Of a stretch of DNA of 64,000 nucleotides, positions 49,752 to 58,868 are shown piece by piece. This DNA is from a virus. The notes under the pieces are model-generated. The model ran no database searches, was not told the origin of the DNA, and saw only the letters and a program-made list of their open reading frames with translations. Positions within the stretch are counted from its first letter, which is position 1, and every line of letters begins with the position of its first letter. Where the stretch lies: positions 163,248 through 227,247 of the IMG/VR virus record IMGVR_UViG_3300025012_000026; one strand, given 5' to 3'. A program made the position numbers and the translations under genes.

Positions 49752-50444
49752 TCATGTTGAAGAATTTTGATTTAATTCATTGCTGATTTGATCTATAAAC
49801 TGATATAATCTTTCATATGCGTTTATATATTCGTCAATTCTTTGTTCACTAATATCATCTTTACGATTCCAAACGATATCATTCAATTCTCTTGAACAAA
49901 AAACAATGTTGTGTTTATTACCTAATTCTTTCAGTTTGCTTAGTTTAATTTGAAAAGTATCATGCTCTTTGAAATACTTTTCTTCTTCTCTAAATAAAAG
50001 ATCGCACAAATCATGAAACCACTGATCAATTATGTTGCCTCCAGTATAGGCCATCTGATATGAATATTCTGTTGATGGGCAAGTAGTACTCATATCTTTA
50101 AATTCTGTACCAAACAACCAATACTTTCCTACTTTATAATCTGTATCGATAATTTTTCTTTCATCATTTCTTTTAATCCATGCTTTTTTAGAAACTGTTT
50201 TTACATAATCGTAATTATCTTTTGGTAGTGAATCTTTTTCATTTTCCCATTTAGATAAAATATTTAACAAATAAGATGCAACACCATCTTTTAAATCATC
50301 TATGAATTTAACTTTTTCATTCTCAGTCAATTGATTTTCGATTTCGTATATTTTACATTTGCCTGTTGTAATTCTAAAATTAGAAATATGTTTAATTGAA
50401 GTTTTCATATTGTAAAATATCAAATCTTCTACTTTGTATTCCAT
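49752..50444 (-). CDS. Hypothetical protein, 230 aa
   Basis: Soluble. C-P-S-T-E-Y near residue 123, aromatic-rich centre. No family recognised. AAAAGGAG site. Confidence 0.72.
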   Translation of the reverse strand: MEYKVEDLIFYNMKTSIKHISNFRITTGKCKIYEIENQLTENEKVKFIDDLKDGVASYLLNILSKWENEKDSLPKDNYDYVKTVSKKAWIKRNDERKIIDTDYKVGKYWLFGTEFKDMSTTCPSTEYSYQMAYTGGNIIDQWFHDLCDLLFREEEKYFKEHDTFQIKLSKLKELGNKHNIVFCSRELNDIVWNRKDDISEQRIDEYINAYERLYQFIDQISNELNQNSST

Positions 50445-50524
50445 TTTAATAATCTCCTTTTCAACTGCTCACCCTTATTGTTGAGTCAGTTTACAATACC
50501 TTAAAATCGTGCATTTATTTGAGA

Positions 50525-50816
50525 CTACTCAATTTCATATTGGTTATAAAATCCACCATATTTAATTAATTTTCTCACTCCTTGCATCGTACCAACATCT
50601 GCCTGACAGTCAATTGATATTCAAATAAAAGATTCTAGCAATCTCTATTTGATTATCAATTTCCATCATAAATATTACAGTGTTCAATTCTCCGTCATTT
50701 TCATAGGTGTGTAGAATATCAAATTTCTTACCATTAATCCTATTACCATACCACTCTTGAAGTTTGACGTAGAATGGGAATTCAGGTTTACTCTTAATGT
50801 CTTTTAGCATATTCAT
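50525..50816 (-). CDS. Hypothetical protein, frameshifted (first frame 50610-50816)
   Basis: First frame 68 residues. Removing one A near 50625 joins I-S-I-D-C-Q-A-D-V-G-T-M-Q-G-V-R-K and continues to a stop at 50525, giving about 96 residues. AAGGAAGG upstream of ATG. The join is inferred from protein-like text only. Confidence 0.5.
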
Positions 50817-51320
50817 TTAATCAATCCTTCCTTTTGCTTCTAATTCTGAATCTAAATATTTTTGTTCTTGTATTAGAAACAAATCTACTGGAATGCTAAA
50901 TCTTACAAGACCACTTTTATAATCATAAACTTCTTCTGGTTTCTCACCAAATCTATCTAAAATAATTCCCGAGCCTTCATTAAACAAAATACCTGCTTCC
51001 CAATCTCCATTTTCTACTCTTTGAAATCTGCAAACTTCCATTTTGTAAAGCGGATATAGTTTTTTCATAGTTGGTTTCTCCTCTTCTTTCTTTGAAGATT
51101 CAAACATTTTAACATAGTGCAAAATACTAGCCAAATGTATTTGTTCTAAATCTTTAAAATTTTTGTTTATCAATGCAGGTATAAGAATAGTATCATTTTC
51201 TTTCTTTGATTTTTGTTCATATGAAGTTAATTCTGCATTGTCTGGATACAATTCTTGCATATAAGTAATTGCTCCTTGAATTTGTTGATTGGTTAAGGAA
51301 ATGACTTGTGGTAATAACAT
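50817..51320 (-). CDS. Hypothetical protein, 167 aa
   Basis: N-terminal helical region, then mixed domain with C-R-F-Q-R-V-E-N-G-D-W-E-A-G. ATG 51320 chosen by spacing. Unknown. Confidence 0.7.
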   Translation of the reverse strand: MLLPQVISLTNQQIQGAITYMQELYPDNAELTSYEQKSKKENDTILIPALINKNFKDLEQIHLASILHYVKMFESSKKEEEKPTMKKLYPLYKMEVCRFQRVENGDWEAGILFNEGSGIILDRFGEKPEEVYDYKSGLVRFSIPVDLFLIQEQKYLDSELEAKGRID

Positions 51321-51364
51321 TAAAATCATCCTCTTTCTTTAATTTAGTATTTCAAATAGTATAT

Positions 51365-51691
51365 TTATACTAATACATTATCTACTAATTCAATTGATCC
51401 ATCAGAATATTCATATCTAGTCTTATACTTGTTAGTAATTTCATCTAACTGTCCAGAAATACGTACAATACGTTTTTCTCCAAGTTTGTTTAAGTATCCT
51501 TCAGGAATATATACTAAACTAAATCCTGCGTCTTTGCCATCATCGTAATCAATAGAATAACCCCAAGTATACTCCTCAAGTCTGTTATGATAAATCCATT
51601 TGATTGCCTTGACTACTCCTGTAGCACTACTACACCATCCATGAATCTCAACTTTTTCATTAATTGAATATTTAGGTTCTCTTTTATCCAT
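51365..51691 (-). CDS. Hypothetical beta-barrel-like protein, 108 aa
   Basis: KOW/SH3-like strands (E-K-V-E-I-H-G, T-G-V-V-K-A-I-K-W). Overlaps the upstream gene by eight nt. Confidence 0.66.
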   Translation of the reverse strand: MDKREPKYSINEKVEIHGWCSSATGVVKAIKWIYHNRLEEYTWGYSIDYDDGKDAGFSLVYIPEGYLNKLGEKRIVRISGQLDEITNKYKTRYEYSDGSIELVDNVLV

Positions 51692-51938
51692 TTTTAATCA
51701 TCCTTTCTAATTTTTCTACAGGAAAACTCATTCCCCTTGCTGGATTTTCATTTAATCCTACTGCATAACCATTAACTAATTCAAACCAATAAGTAATGTT
51801 TTTATGCTTACCAATCCATTTTTCTTCTCTTGCATCATATTCTTTAATTACTCCAACTTCTGAAAATTTTCTAGCTCGACAGTCATCAAATTCACAACCC
51901 ATGAACTCATATGGTAATTCATCTCTAAGCTTTCTCAT
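51684..51938 (-). CDS. Hypothetical protein, 84 aa
   Basis: Acidic/basic, C-E-F-D-D-C-R-A near residue 16. GAGAGG site. Unknown. Confidence 0.62.
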   Translation of the reverse strand: MRKLRDELPYEFMGCEFDDCRARKFSEVGVIKEYDAREEKWIGKHKNITYWFELVNGYAVGLNENPARGMSFPVEKLERMIKNG

Positions 51939-51962
51939 AGTTTAAAACAATCCTCTCATTTG

Positions 51963-52157
51963 TTAATCCATTTCATCAGGAATAAATTCTTTTACATATT
52001 TATCAACTAATTTCCATAGACCATCATTGCCGACTCCCCATTCCTTATAAATGATATCTTGGCACTTATTTGATAAAAGTGATTGGTTGCTAGGCTTTTT
52101 AGAAAATGTCATCTTCTCAAATTGCTCATTAACTAAATTGTAAACTTTTTCATCCAT
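51963..52157 (-). CDS. Hypothetical protein, 64 aa
   Basis: Helical. AAGGAG upstream. No family recognised. Confidence 0.6.
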   Translation of the reverse strand: MDEKVYNLVNEQFEKMTFSKKPSNQSLLSNKCQDIIYKEWGVGNDGLWKLVDKYVKEFIPDEMD

Positions 52158-52170
52158 CTAAAATCTCTCC

Positions 52171-52443
52171 TTACATCCACTTCTCAGATATTTTTTCCAT
52201 ATAACCATTCTGATTTACTTTAGGATAAAACATCATCTTTTTATGCATCTTTTCATATAAACAAAGTTTTCCGAAACTAATTGTCTGAATGTCACTAGTA
52301 AATACCCCTTCTTTTTGATCAATGTATTGAATCGTATCTTCACAACCTGAAAATTTTGCCCATGATTCCATTTGATTAACTAAATTAGTTGCAATGTGAA
52401 TAAATCCACTGTCCATTAATTCTTGATTGGTTTTTAGTTTCAT
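52171..52443 (-). CDS. Hypothetical protein, 90 aa
   Basis: Helix followed by strands with single Cys residues. AAAGGAG upstream. Confidence 0.62.
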   Translation of the reverse strand: MKLKTNQELMDSGFIHIATNLVNQMESWAKFSGCEDTIQYIDQKEGVFTSDIQTISFGKLCLYEKMHKKMMFYPKVNQNGYMEKISEKWM

Positions 52444-52444
52444 C

Positions 52445-52808
52445 TTAAATTTCTCCTTTCTGTTCGAATACTGGTTCTACATACCCATCATCTATTAAAT
52501 CCTGCCTAAACTGAACCACATCTCCAATCTCTTCAAAATCTATGCTACACACTTCACATACACATTTTTTATTATCCCAAAATACTGCCTGTGGGTATAT
52601 TTCATCCTCAAAACATTCTTGACCACACGCTGTACATTTCATCATAATCTTCGAACAACTTTTAGAAACTCTTAATGGATTTCCCCCATCCTTCAGGTTC
52701 AACGTCAAATTCTACTGTAATTGAATCAAAATCAAGTTTATCTACATCAAGTACAATTCCTTTGCCGTGACTTACATGTTTAACTCTCATGTCTTTTTTA
52801 AAATTCAT
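52445..52808 (-). CDS. Barrel plus zinc-ribbon protein, frameshifted (second frame 52445-52708)
   Basis: From ATG 52808 (GGGGAGA) a 48-residue KOW-like start (V-S-H-G-K-G-I-V-L-D-V) ends at 52662. The neighbouring frame takes over at a GGGGG run as N-P-L-R-V-S-K-S-C-S-K-I and continues with C-T-A-C-G-Q and C-E-V-C to 52445. One G fewer joins both into about 120 residues. Confidence 0.58.
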
Positions 52809-52832
52809 TCTAAATCTCCCCTTTCAATTCCT

Positions 52833-53099
52833 CTAAATTAATTCACTAATATCAAAACCATAACGTACCGCCAATCCCAAAGCATCTTCAAATATTGGAA
52901 TAGTTGGATTGGCTTTATTGAACCATGATTTTACTTTCTCTTCTTTGTGGTTTAAATCATTTACAATATCTACATTGCCAAAATTATATAATTTCTTAAC
53001 TTCCTGAAGATTAGTCTTAATAATTTGTCTATCAGTAGAATTGTATTTTTGCATAATGTCTAGTAATTTTGATTGTGTATATGTGTTTTTGTCTTTCAT
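52833..53099 (-). CDS. Helix-turn-helix repressor-like protein, paralogue A, 88 aa
   Basis: Helical protein with an XRE-like HTH (I-V-N-D-L-N-H-K-E-E-K-V-K-S-W-F) near residue 45. Same length and layout as the protein at 61185. Own promoter at 53133-53161. Sits beside the Bro-N antirepressor gene, the usual repressor-antirepressor arrangement. Confidence 0.72.
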   Translation of the reverse strand: MKDKNTYTQSKLLDIMQKYNSTDRQIIKTNLQEVKKLYNFGNVDIVNDLNHKEEKVKSWFNKANPTIPIFEDALGLAVRYGFDISELI

Positions 53100-53132
53100 T
53101 GATGCCGTAACTCCTTTCTATTTGATAGTCTT

Positions 53133-53161
53133 AGTTTATCAAAATTATAGGGTATTGTCAA
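53133..53161 (-). promoter_or_regulatory. Promoter of HTH paralogue A
   Basis: TTGACA (53156-53161), 17-nt spacer, TAAACT (53133-53138) on the minus strand. Confidence 0.65.
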
Positions 53162-53287
53162 TACTATTTTAGGAGAAATAAAAATATTATTTTAGTGTTT
53201 GTAACCTAAGAAATTACGGATTTATTGGATCATAGTTTGAGAGAAGCAGGAGGTTTTAAGTCCTGCTTTTTATGTAATTATTTTATA

Positions 53288-54253
53288 TTATCTTGCTGTA
53301 TTTGAAGTATATTCATCTGTTTCAATTATTTTATATGCTTCAGAACAAAGCTCCCATCTCCCATTCTTATCTATGATATCTAGATAATTAACCTTACCTT
53401 TTAATGTGCTTGGTTTATAAGGATCTTTACCTTCTGCTACTCTTTCTTCATTGATTTTATCCCATTCATTCTTGCGTCTTTGATAAACATCAAAACTTCC
53501 CAATGTTTTCATTTTGCCAAATAACGCATTATATGCTTTAGATTTATCTCTTCCAAAATATTTGTTAGCTAAGATAACCATCTTTTCTGAGAAATTTGTT
53601 CTATCACATATGTATAATTGTTGCCCTTTAATTAGTTCTGTATCGGCTTTTATATCATCAACTTGACTTTGTATTAATGCCAACATTTTTGATTGTTTAT
53701 ATGTAGTCAAGTCAGTTACCTTAGAATTATAAGCAAATTGCATAAGCATATCATTAGGGTTATTAGTTAAAGTTTGTTTTAGATTATATATTGTTAGAGT
53801 GAGATTTCTTTCCGTTTCATCTTCTATAAGCATGATATTATTTTCTGTAGAATCAAATTTACCTGTTCTTTGAATCTGAGAAATTATTGCTTTAACTTTC
53901 TTTTTGAATTGTTTTGCTTGAGGAAGGAGTGAGTTATAAATCAAATCAAATACACCATCTTCATTTATGAATACCTCACCTCTATTTCCTATAGTATAAT
54001 TTTCGTAACCTCCCAAGTTACGAAAACTTTCTTTCGTAACGAGGAACCTACTTTCTTCATCTATATTATTTGTAATGGCTTTAGACAAATTAACTCTCTC
54101 ACTTTCTTTAGTAGTACAATTATCTGCATAACCTAAAATTTTAGAAACTTGTTTGCCATTGAATAATACAGTACCTTCAAACTCAAAATTTACATCATCT
54201 TTTGTTAGGATTTCTAACTCTTGTCCTTCAAAAATTGTTAATTCATTACTCAT
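53288..54253 (-). CDS. Bro-N domain antirepressor, 321 aa
   Basis: Residues about 20-125 are a Bro-N domain: F-N-G-K-Q-V-S-K-I-L-G-Y-A-D, V-N-E-D-G-V-F-D-L-I-Y-N-S and A-K-Q-F-K-K-K-V. Bro-N proteins bind DNA or repressors and switch phages from lysogeny. The C-terminal helical half (residues 170-310) may dimerise. Normal for phage antirepressors. Next to HTH paralogue A. Confidence 0.9.
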   Translation of the reverse strand: MSNELTIFEGQELEILTKDDVNFEFEGTVLFNGKQVSKILGYADNCTTKESERVNLSKAITNNIDEESRFLVTKESFRNLGGYENYTIGNRGEVFINEDGVFDLIYNSLLPQAKQFKKKVKAIISQIQRTGKFDSTENNIMLIEDETERNLTLTIYNLKQTLTNNPNDMLMQFAYNSKVTDLTTYKQSKMLALIQSQVDDIKADTELIKGQQLYICDRTNFSEKMVILANKYFGRDKSKAYNALFGKMKTLGSFDVYQRRKNEWDKINEERVAEGKDPYKPSTLKGKVNYLDIIDKNGRWELCSEAYKIIETDEYTSNTAR

Positions 54254-54373
54254 TAATACATTACCGTCCTTTATTATTTTATTTTATTGTTACTGTTTAT
54301 GTATATTATTATTTAGTATCTTACAATCATATATAGCATCACATCCTTAAATAGATTAAATTATTATTTGATA

Positions 54374-54799
54374 CTATAACTCAAAAGAATAATATTCATA
54401 TCTTTCTTTTTCTCGCTCCTCTTTTCTTTTTCTATCTTCTGCTGATATTTTATTATAAAGATCATTGACTTGATGATATTCTGAGTTGTGTATTGTAGGA
54501 ATAATTTCCACGTTAATGTGTCTGCTAAACTTTTTAGGTCTAAGTCTACCCGATAATGATGAAACATCAAATATTTTTTCACTATTTAATTTTAATTCGT
54601 GACACATTTTATTAATTTCATGAGCCAAAAGGTCAATTTGGTCATTAGGACTTTTTCCTATTTGATTGTGTATCCATTGACAATTCTTATAAACTTGTGT
54701 ATATAAGTGTAGCAAACACATTTCCATAGGATTTAAAGCAGAATTATCGTTTACCAATTCACACATATATTCTTGCTTGAATTTTTCTATATTATCCAA
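54374..54799 (-). CDS. Hypothetical protein, TTG start, 141 aa
   Basis: Helical first two-thirds, strongly charged C-terminus. GAAAGGAA before TTG 54799. A second ORF in another frame (to 54364) is a shadow. Family unknown. Confidence 0.65.
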   Translation of the reverse strand: MDNIEKFKQEYMCELVNDNSALNPMEMCLLHLYTQVYKNCQWIHNQIGKSPNDQIDLLAHEINKMCHELKLNSEKIFDVSSLSGRLRPKKFSRHINVEIIPTIHNSEYHQVNDLYNKISAEDRKRKEEREKERYEYYSFEL

Positions 54800-54858
54800 T
54801 TAAATCAATTCCTTTCTTTATAAACCCATAAATGTATTCATAATTAACACCTTCCTCC

Positions 54859-55053
54859 TTAAATACCAAACATTCCTTCTACACTATGTCTTGCAATTGT
54901 GTAAAGACACTTACTACAATCAGAATTTTTCTTTTGCATTTCGCCAAATGCACAACCACTTTGACAAGCATTATAACTATTATCTATCATCGCTATTAAT
55001 GCTCGATATTCATTTTCAGTTAGTTTAAGATTGATTTCTTTTAGTTTACTCAT
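54859..55053 (-). CDS. Small Cys protein, 64 aa
   Basis: Helical start, then C-Q-S-G-C and C-S-K-C: one zinc site. ATG 55053 after AGGAGG. The upstream part of the frame overlaps the gene above. Confidence 0.62.
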   Translation of the reverse strand: MSKLKEINLKLTENEYRALIAMIDNSYNACQSGCAFGEMQKKNSDCSKCLYTIARHSVEGMFGI

Positions 55054-55081
55054 TTTTATTCCTCCTGTAGATTCGTTTAAT

Positions 55082-55267
55082 TTATGCTTTGTCCACAAAT
55101 CTTGCTGTTTCTAACACTAAATTATGAATATTATCTAATGTATTTAAGACAGTAACCCTTACATTTTCATCTTTTGCGTCTTTCCAAATATCCTTCCATT
55201 TATCTATATTTACGTCAAGATATGTTATTTGTTCAATGATTTTCTTTTTCCTTATTAAACCAAACAT
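55082..55267 (-). CDS. Hypothetical helical protein, 61 aa
   Basis: Basic start (R-K-K-K) and long helix. AAAGGATTG upstream. Confidence 0.58.
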   Translation of the reverse strand: MFGLIRKKKIIEQITYLDVNIDKWKDIWKDAKDENVRVTVLNTLDNIHNLVLETARFVDKA

Positions 55268-55307
55268 ATTATCAATCCTTTCACTTGAAAAAATATTATA
55301 TAATAAC

Positions 55308-55670
55308 TCATTTTATTTGTCTATATTTTACTCCTATCTCTTCAGGTTTAATATCTAATTTGCCTCCACCAAATGTTTTGTAACATAACGTGCCATCGTT
55401 ATTTTCTTTTACAAATTGGTAGACATCATCTGCAAATGTTATTATAAATTTAGGATACCTTATTTGTTTACACTGATATTCCCAAAATCCCCAATTATCT
55501 AATCGTCCAAAACCCTTTGATAAAGTATCAGATATATCGGTAGAGTATTTTACTTTTATGTTATTGACTACTATATACTCCTCTTGCTGTTCTGAAGACA
55601 TTGAGTTCCATTCTTTAATATTAATGTCACATACAGGTAAATTATCATCATCTAATTCAAATTCAAACAT
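55308..55670 (-). CDS. Hypothetical protein, 120 aa
   Basis: Alpha/beta, contains W-N-S-M-S-S-E-Q-Q-E-E-Y and G-G-G-K-L-D. AGAAAGGAT upstream. Unknown. Confidence 0.68.
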   Translation of the reverse strand: MFEFELDDDNLPVCDINIKEWNSMSSEQQEEYIVVNNIKVKYSTDISDTLSKGFGRLDNWGFWEYQCKQIRYPKFIITFADDVYQFVKENNDGTLCYKTFGGGKLDIKPEEIGVKYRQIK

Positions 55671-55688
55671 AATTTGTATTCATCCTTT

Positions 55689-55835
55689 CTAGTTTTCAAG
55701 GGAATCGTTAATTAATTGAATACATCCATTCCCATTGCTTGCATATTTTCGTATTGCTTAATCTTCAGAATTTGCTTGAATAATTTCAACTGCTTTTGTA
55801 GTTTTTTTAAAACAAATTAGAAAAAATTCTTGCAT
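55689..55835 (-). pseudogene. Small gene interrupted by an in-frame TAA
   Basis: ATG 55835 after AGGAGG codes 25 residues to TAA at 55758-55760, then stays open in the same frame for A-I-R-K-Y-A-S-N-G-N-G-C-I-Q-L-I-N-D to a stop at 55689. A single GAA-to-TAA change explains it. Confidence 0.5.
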
Positions 55836-55914
55836 GTTTCTTACCTCCTTCCAATTCGTCAATTGATTTCTACTCCCTTAGAATAAAAGTAATCCAATTT
55901 GAGTATAATATAAT

Positions 55915-55994
55915 AGTAAGAGATTTTGACCCTCTTACTCATTGGATAATCTCTTTTAGGTTAAAAGTCTGGTCTTTATGACTAGACTTTTAAC
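55915..55994. terminator. Two intergenic hairpins
   Basis: An 8-bp stem (55915-55939) and an 11-bp plus 3-bp stem (55960-55994) lie in the gap between two gene groups. Neither has a U tract on the minus strand; the larger has a short T run on the plus strand. Mark a transcript boundary or RNA processing sites. Confidence 0.45.
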
Positions 55995-56018
55995 ATTTTA
56001 TAAGATCAAACACTAGTT

Positions 56019-56252
56019 TTAATCTAACCAACCAAACTTTTCTCTTTTTGTCATAATTAATTCGTAATTATTTAAGAAATATAAACAAGACTCCTTACTT
56101 CCTTCAGATAATATCTCAGATGGCTTAGACAATGTTGGAGAAGTCATCATTCCAATATACTTATATGCACCATCCTTATGATCAAAGGAATAATTCAATG
56201 GTGCTTTATGAGTCGATTTAACTACCACCCAATTTCCAGAATGTTTAGGCAT
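56019..56252 (-). CDS. Hypothetical protein, 77 aa
   Basis: ATG 56252 after AAAGGAG. Basic opening with P-K-H-S-G-N-W-V-V-V-K-S. Unrecognised. Confidence 0.62.
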   Translation of the reverse strand: MPKHSGNWVVVKSTHKAPLNYSFDHKDGAYKYIGMMTSPTLSKPSEILSEGSKESCLYFLNNYELIMTKREKFGWLD

Positions 56253-56280
56253 ATTTATACTTTCTCCTTTCTTAATATTG

Positions 56281-56712
56281 TTATGCAGACATAACTTCAT
56301 TAGCAAGAACTAAACCAATTTTTCTGTAATTATTACTAACAATCACTTTTGTTAGTTCATCATCTAATTTATGAATTTCTGACACTACATTTTGCTTATA
56401 TTTATTTAACCAATTAATTATCATGTCGTAAATTATATCTGTTGACATATTTTCAACATTATCCAAACTAATTCTATCGATTTGCCACCTTTTATTTATT
56501 TCTTCTCTAAATTTCCTAATGATGATTCGAGCATCAAACCCGTTTTCTTTTTTACTGCACCAAATATCAAACCAAAAAGATCCAATCTTAATTTCTTGTT
56601 TTGCACGAGTTAATGGCATGTGTCTTCCATAACTTCTCGTATAAGAATTACCATATTCCCATTGAATTTTATCATTTGAAATTAAATATTTGCCAATAAT
56701 ATTTTCTTGCAT
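56281..56712 (-). CDS. Hypothetical protein, 143 aa
   Basis: Basic aromatic N-terminus, helical C-terminus. GGGAGGAA upstream, promoter at 56757-56785. Confidence 0.68.
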   Translation of the reverse strand: MQENIIGKYLISNDKIQWEYGNSYTRSYGRHMPLTRAKQEIKIGSFWFDIWCSKKENGFDARIIIRKFREEINKRWQIDRISLDNVENMSTDIIYDMIINWLNKYKQNVVSEIHKLDDELTKVIVSNNYRKIGLVLANEVMSA

Positions 56713-56756
56713 AACATGTATTCCTCCCGATTAATTATATTTACCTTACTAAATAT

Positions 56757-56785
56757 AGTGTATCATAATCAATAAATAAAATCAA
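56757..56785 (-). promoter_or_regulatory. Candidate promoter
   Basis: TTGATT (56780-56785), 17-nt spacer, TACACT (56757-56762) on the minus strand. Confidence 0.5.
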
Positions 56786-56832
56786 TAGAAAATAGAATAG
56801 ACAGAGAATTTATTTTTTCTCTGTCTTAATAA

Positions 56833-57066
56833 TTACATATACATCCTTGGTTCTGTGGCACTCCAGTATTCAGTACCACCCTGTCCCATATTTTTAAATT
56901 TCTTATCTATCGCTTTGGTATAGCCTATAGAACTACATGGTGTTTTTATGTCATCTTTCTGAATACAAAACTTTTCAATTTCTTCAGGAGATAAAGTATA
57001 AGTTTTTACTTCACTTACTGGAGTGTTGTTCCAGTTATTTCTTTTGTTAAAAATATTAAACATCAT
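56833..57066 (-). CDS. Hypothetical protein, 77 aa
   Basis: Basic Asn-rich start, then an acidic stretch and G-Q-G-G-T-E-Y near the end. AAGGAGGTT upstream. Confidence 0.6.
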   Translation of the reverse strand: MMFNIFNKRNNWNNTPVSEVKTYTLSPEEIEKFCIQKDDIKTPCSSIGYTKAIDKKFKNMGQGGTEYWSATEPRMYM

Positions 57067-57115
57067 TTTATGTATAACCTCCTTAATTATGATTTGTTTA
57101 AGATAACACTATATA

Positions 57116-57149
57116 AGGATTTAAACCTGTCGGAAGTGGTTTAAATCCT
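57116..57149. terminator. 12-bp perfect hairpin between genes
   Basis: aggatttaaacc and ggtttaaatcct with a 10-nt loop, just after the stop of the 83-aa gene above it in transcription order. No strong U tract. Confidence 0.5.
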
Positions 57150-57165
57150 CTTAGGATGTATATTA

Positions 57166-57417
57166 TTAGCATTCAACTATTTCAAATTCAACTAAAGCAA
57201 TCTCATTTGTGTTAATTAATACCTCTTTATCCGATGAAACTTTAAGAGATATTGTTCCTACGATTTCATCTTTATAAATATTTCCAATTAGTTCTTTAAG
57301 CTGTTCAACCCCTTGTTCTGCATCTTCCTTTGTTAATGCTTGTGGTGTAAAATTTGTATATCTTCTTTCTTTACCACTTTTTAGAATAATATTGATAATT
57401 AATAAGTATTGTTTCAT
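57166..57417 (-). CDS. Hypothetical protein, 83 aa
   Basis: Beta-alpha-beta pattern of a small domain (Y-L-L-I-I-N-I-I-L ... E-D-A-E-Q-G-V-E-Q-L). Unknown. Followed by a 12-bp hairpin. Confidence 0.64.
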   Translation of the reverse strand: MKQYLLIINIILKSGKERRYTNFTPQALTKEDAEQGVEQLKELIGNIYKDEIVGTISLKVSSDKEVLINTNEIALVEFEIVEC

Positions 57418-57464
57418 ATTAATTTCCTTCTTTCTTAATTTAGAATAGATTCAAAGAGTGGTTT

Positions 57465-57653
57465 TTAAACCTTATACAACTTTCCATTTTCATCGTATTC
57501 AACTTTGATAATATACTCTTCATCGCTATCCATTGGTGGAATTTCTCCCATGTATTCATATAAAATTGCCATAAATAAATTCATACTAAACCATCCATCT
57601 TTAGTTAAATATTGTTCTCCAAATGGTTCAACCGTTGTTGCAACCGCATACAT
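57465..57653 (-). CDS. Hypothetical protein, 62 aa
   Basis: Acidic C-terminus, N-L-F-M-A-I-L-Y-E-Y hydrophobic centre. AAGAAGGAAGG site. Confidence 0.6.
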   Translation of the reverse strand: MYAVATTVEPFGEQYLTKDGWFSMNLFMAILYEYMGEIPPMDSDEEYIIKVEYDENGKLYKV

Positions 57654-57706
57654 AAAAACGCCTTCCTTCTTTCTTAAATTATAGATTCAAATACTGTTTT
57701 GATGGG

Positions 57707-58000
57707 TTACAAACCTACTGCTAATCCTTTTTCATCAATAATAATTTCCAAGTTTCTACTATCTACCCAACCACCATGAAAATTACCAGAACTCATTGGA
57801 TCTCCATGACCAATTAAATATGAATATTCAATTTTACCACTTTTAAGACTAATTATCACTTTAACATCCTGAACTTCATAATGCCTTAAACTTCTCGTTA
57901 GATGCACAGTATTCCATCCATACTGGGTTTGAATACAAACACCTTGTTTAATATTAACTTTATCACCTATGTTGACTACTGGTTTAATATTACTTAGCAT
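57707..58000 (-). CDS. Hypothetical protein, 97 aa
   Basis: Beta-rich barrel-like (N-I-G-D-K-V-N-I-K-Q-G-V). Contains G-H-G-D-P-M-S-S-G-N-F-H-G-G-W. Unknown. Confidence 0.66.
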   Translation of the reverse strand: MLSNIKPVVNIGDKVNIKQGVCIQTQYGWNTVHLTRSLRHYEVQDVKVIISLKSGKIEYSYLIGHGDPMSSGNFHGGWVDSRNLEIIIDEKGLAVGL

Positions 58001-58039
58001 TTTTACTTCCTCCTCAAATTTTAGATTAAAAGTTATAAT

Positions 58040-58213
58040 TTAATCTAAGTCATCTGGATCAAACTTTTTCAAACATCTAAGAAGAATACTTCTGTTTTCT
58101 TCTAAATCTTCTAATTCATACGTCCTACACAGTATATTCATGATTTCATAATAATTCATTTCACCAATAAGATTGTAAATAACTTCCTTTTCTTTATCGC
58201 TTAACTTTATCAT
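58040..58213 (-). CDS. Hypothetical acidic protein, 57 aa
   Basis: ATG 58213 after GGAAAGGA. Helical with an E-L-E-D-L-E-E-N stretch. Unrecognised. Confidence 0.58.
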   Translation of the reverse strand: MIKLSDKEKEVIYNLIGEMNYYEIMNILCRTYELEDLEENRSILLRCLKKFDPDDLD

Positions 58214-58258
58214 TTAATATCAATCCTTTCCTATAGTTTAAAATCTTCACTTATCGGA

Positions 58259-58636
58259 TCAACAAGATAATAATTCTTTTAATCCATCTCTAAGATTTTT
58301 AATATTAATTGCCTCATCTGTAGAATAATCATTTTTGAATACATTAGTCCAATAAGATTCTGTTGATATCGTGTTATATATCTCTGATACTGCTAATTGT
58401 GCTAGAGGTTCCCTATTATCAGCTAAAGAATGTTCAACTCTCCATATCATATTAGATATATACCACATACCATAAGCATCCTTAATTCCTTCTGAAAGTT
58501 CTTTTACTTTTACTTCTTCGCTTTCCGTTAATGTACCATTTTCTCCTTTTGCTACTAAACTTATAAATTCAGTATTAATACATTTTCTTGCTAATTCTTT
58601 TACTTCAGTACCCCATTTGATTGAAAAATTTGTCAT
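58259..58636 (-). CDS. Hypothetical helical protein, 125 aa
   Basis: All-helical protein with W-G-T-E-V-K-E-L-A-R start. Unknown. GAAAGAAGG site. Confidence 0.66.
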   Translation of the reverse strand: MTNFSIKWGTEVKELARKCINTEFISLVAKGENGTLTESEEVKVKELSEGIKDAYGMWYISNMIWRVEHSLADNREPLAQLAVSEIYNTISTESYWTNVFKNDYSTDEAINIKNLRDGLKELLSC

Positions 58637-58666
58637 ATCAATTTCCTTCTTTCATCTTTAAATATT

Positions 58667-58846
58667 TTATTCCATGTCCATAATTAATTCAGGCATATTA
58701 ACATAAATTCTTTCTAGTGCATCATCCCAATTTATTTTATTAGAAGGATTAAAAATAATACCTCTAATAATATTTTGCAATGATTCATATTTAATTTGTT
58801 TAAGAACTTCTTTGCTAAATAACATTTGAATTTCTTGCTTTCCCAT
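58667..58846 (-). CDS. Hypothetical helical protein, 59 aa
   Basis: ATG 58846 after AAAGAGG. The frame extends upstream over the 74-aa gene but that part is a shadow. Helical. Confidence 0.58.
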   Translation of the reverse strand: MGKQEIQMLFSKEVLKQIKYESLQNIIRGIIFNPSNKINWDDALERIYVNMPELIMDME

Positions 58847-58868
58847 TTTTAAAACCTCTTTCTTTAAA

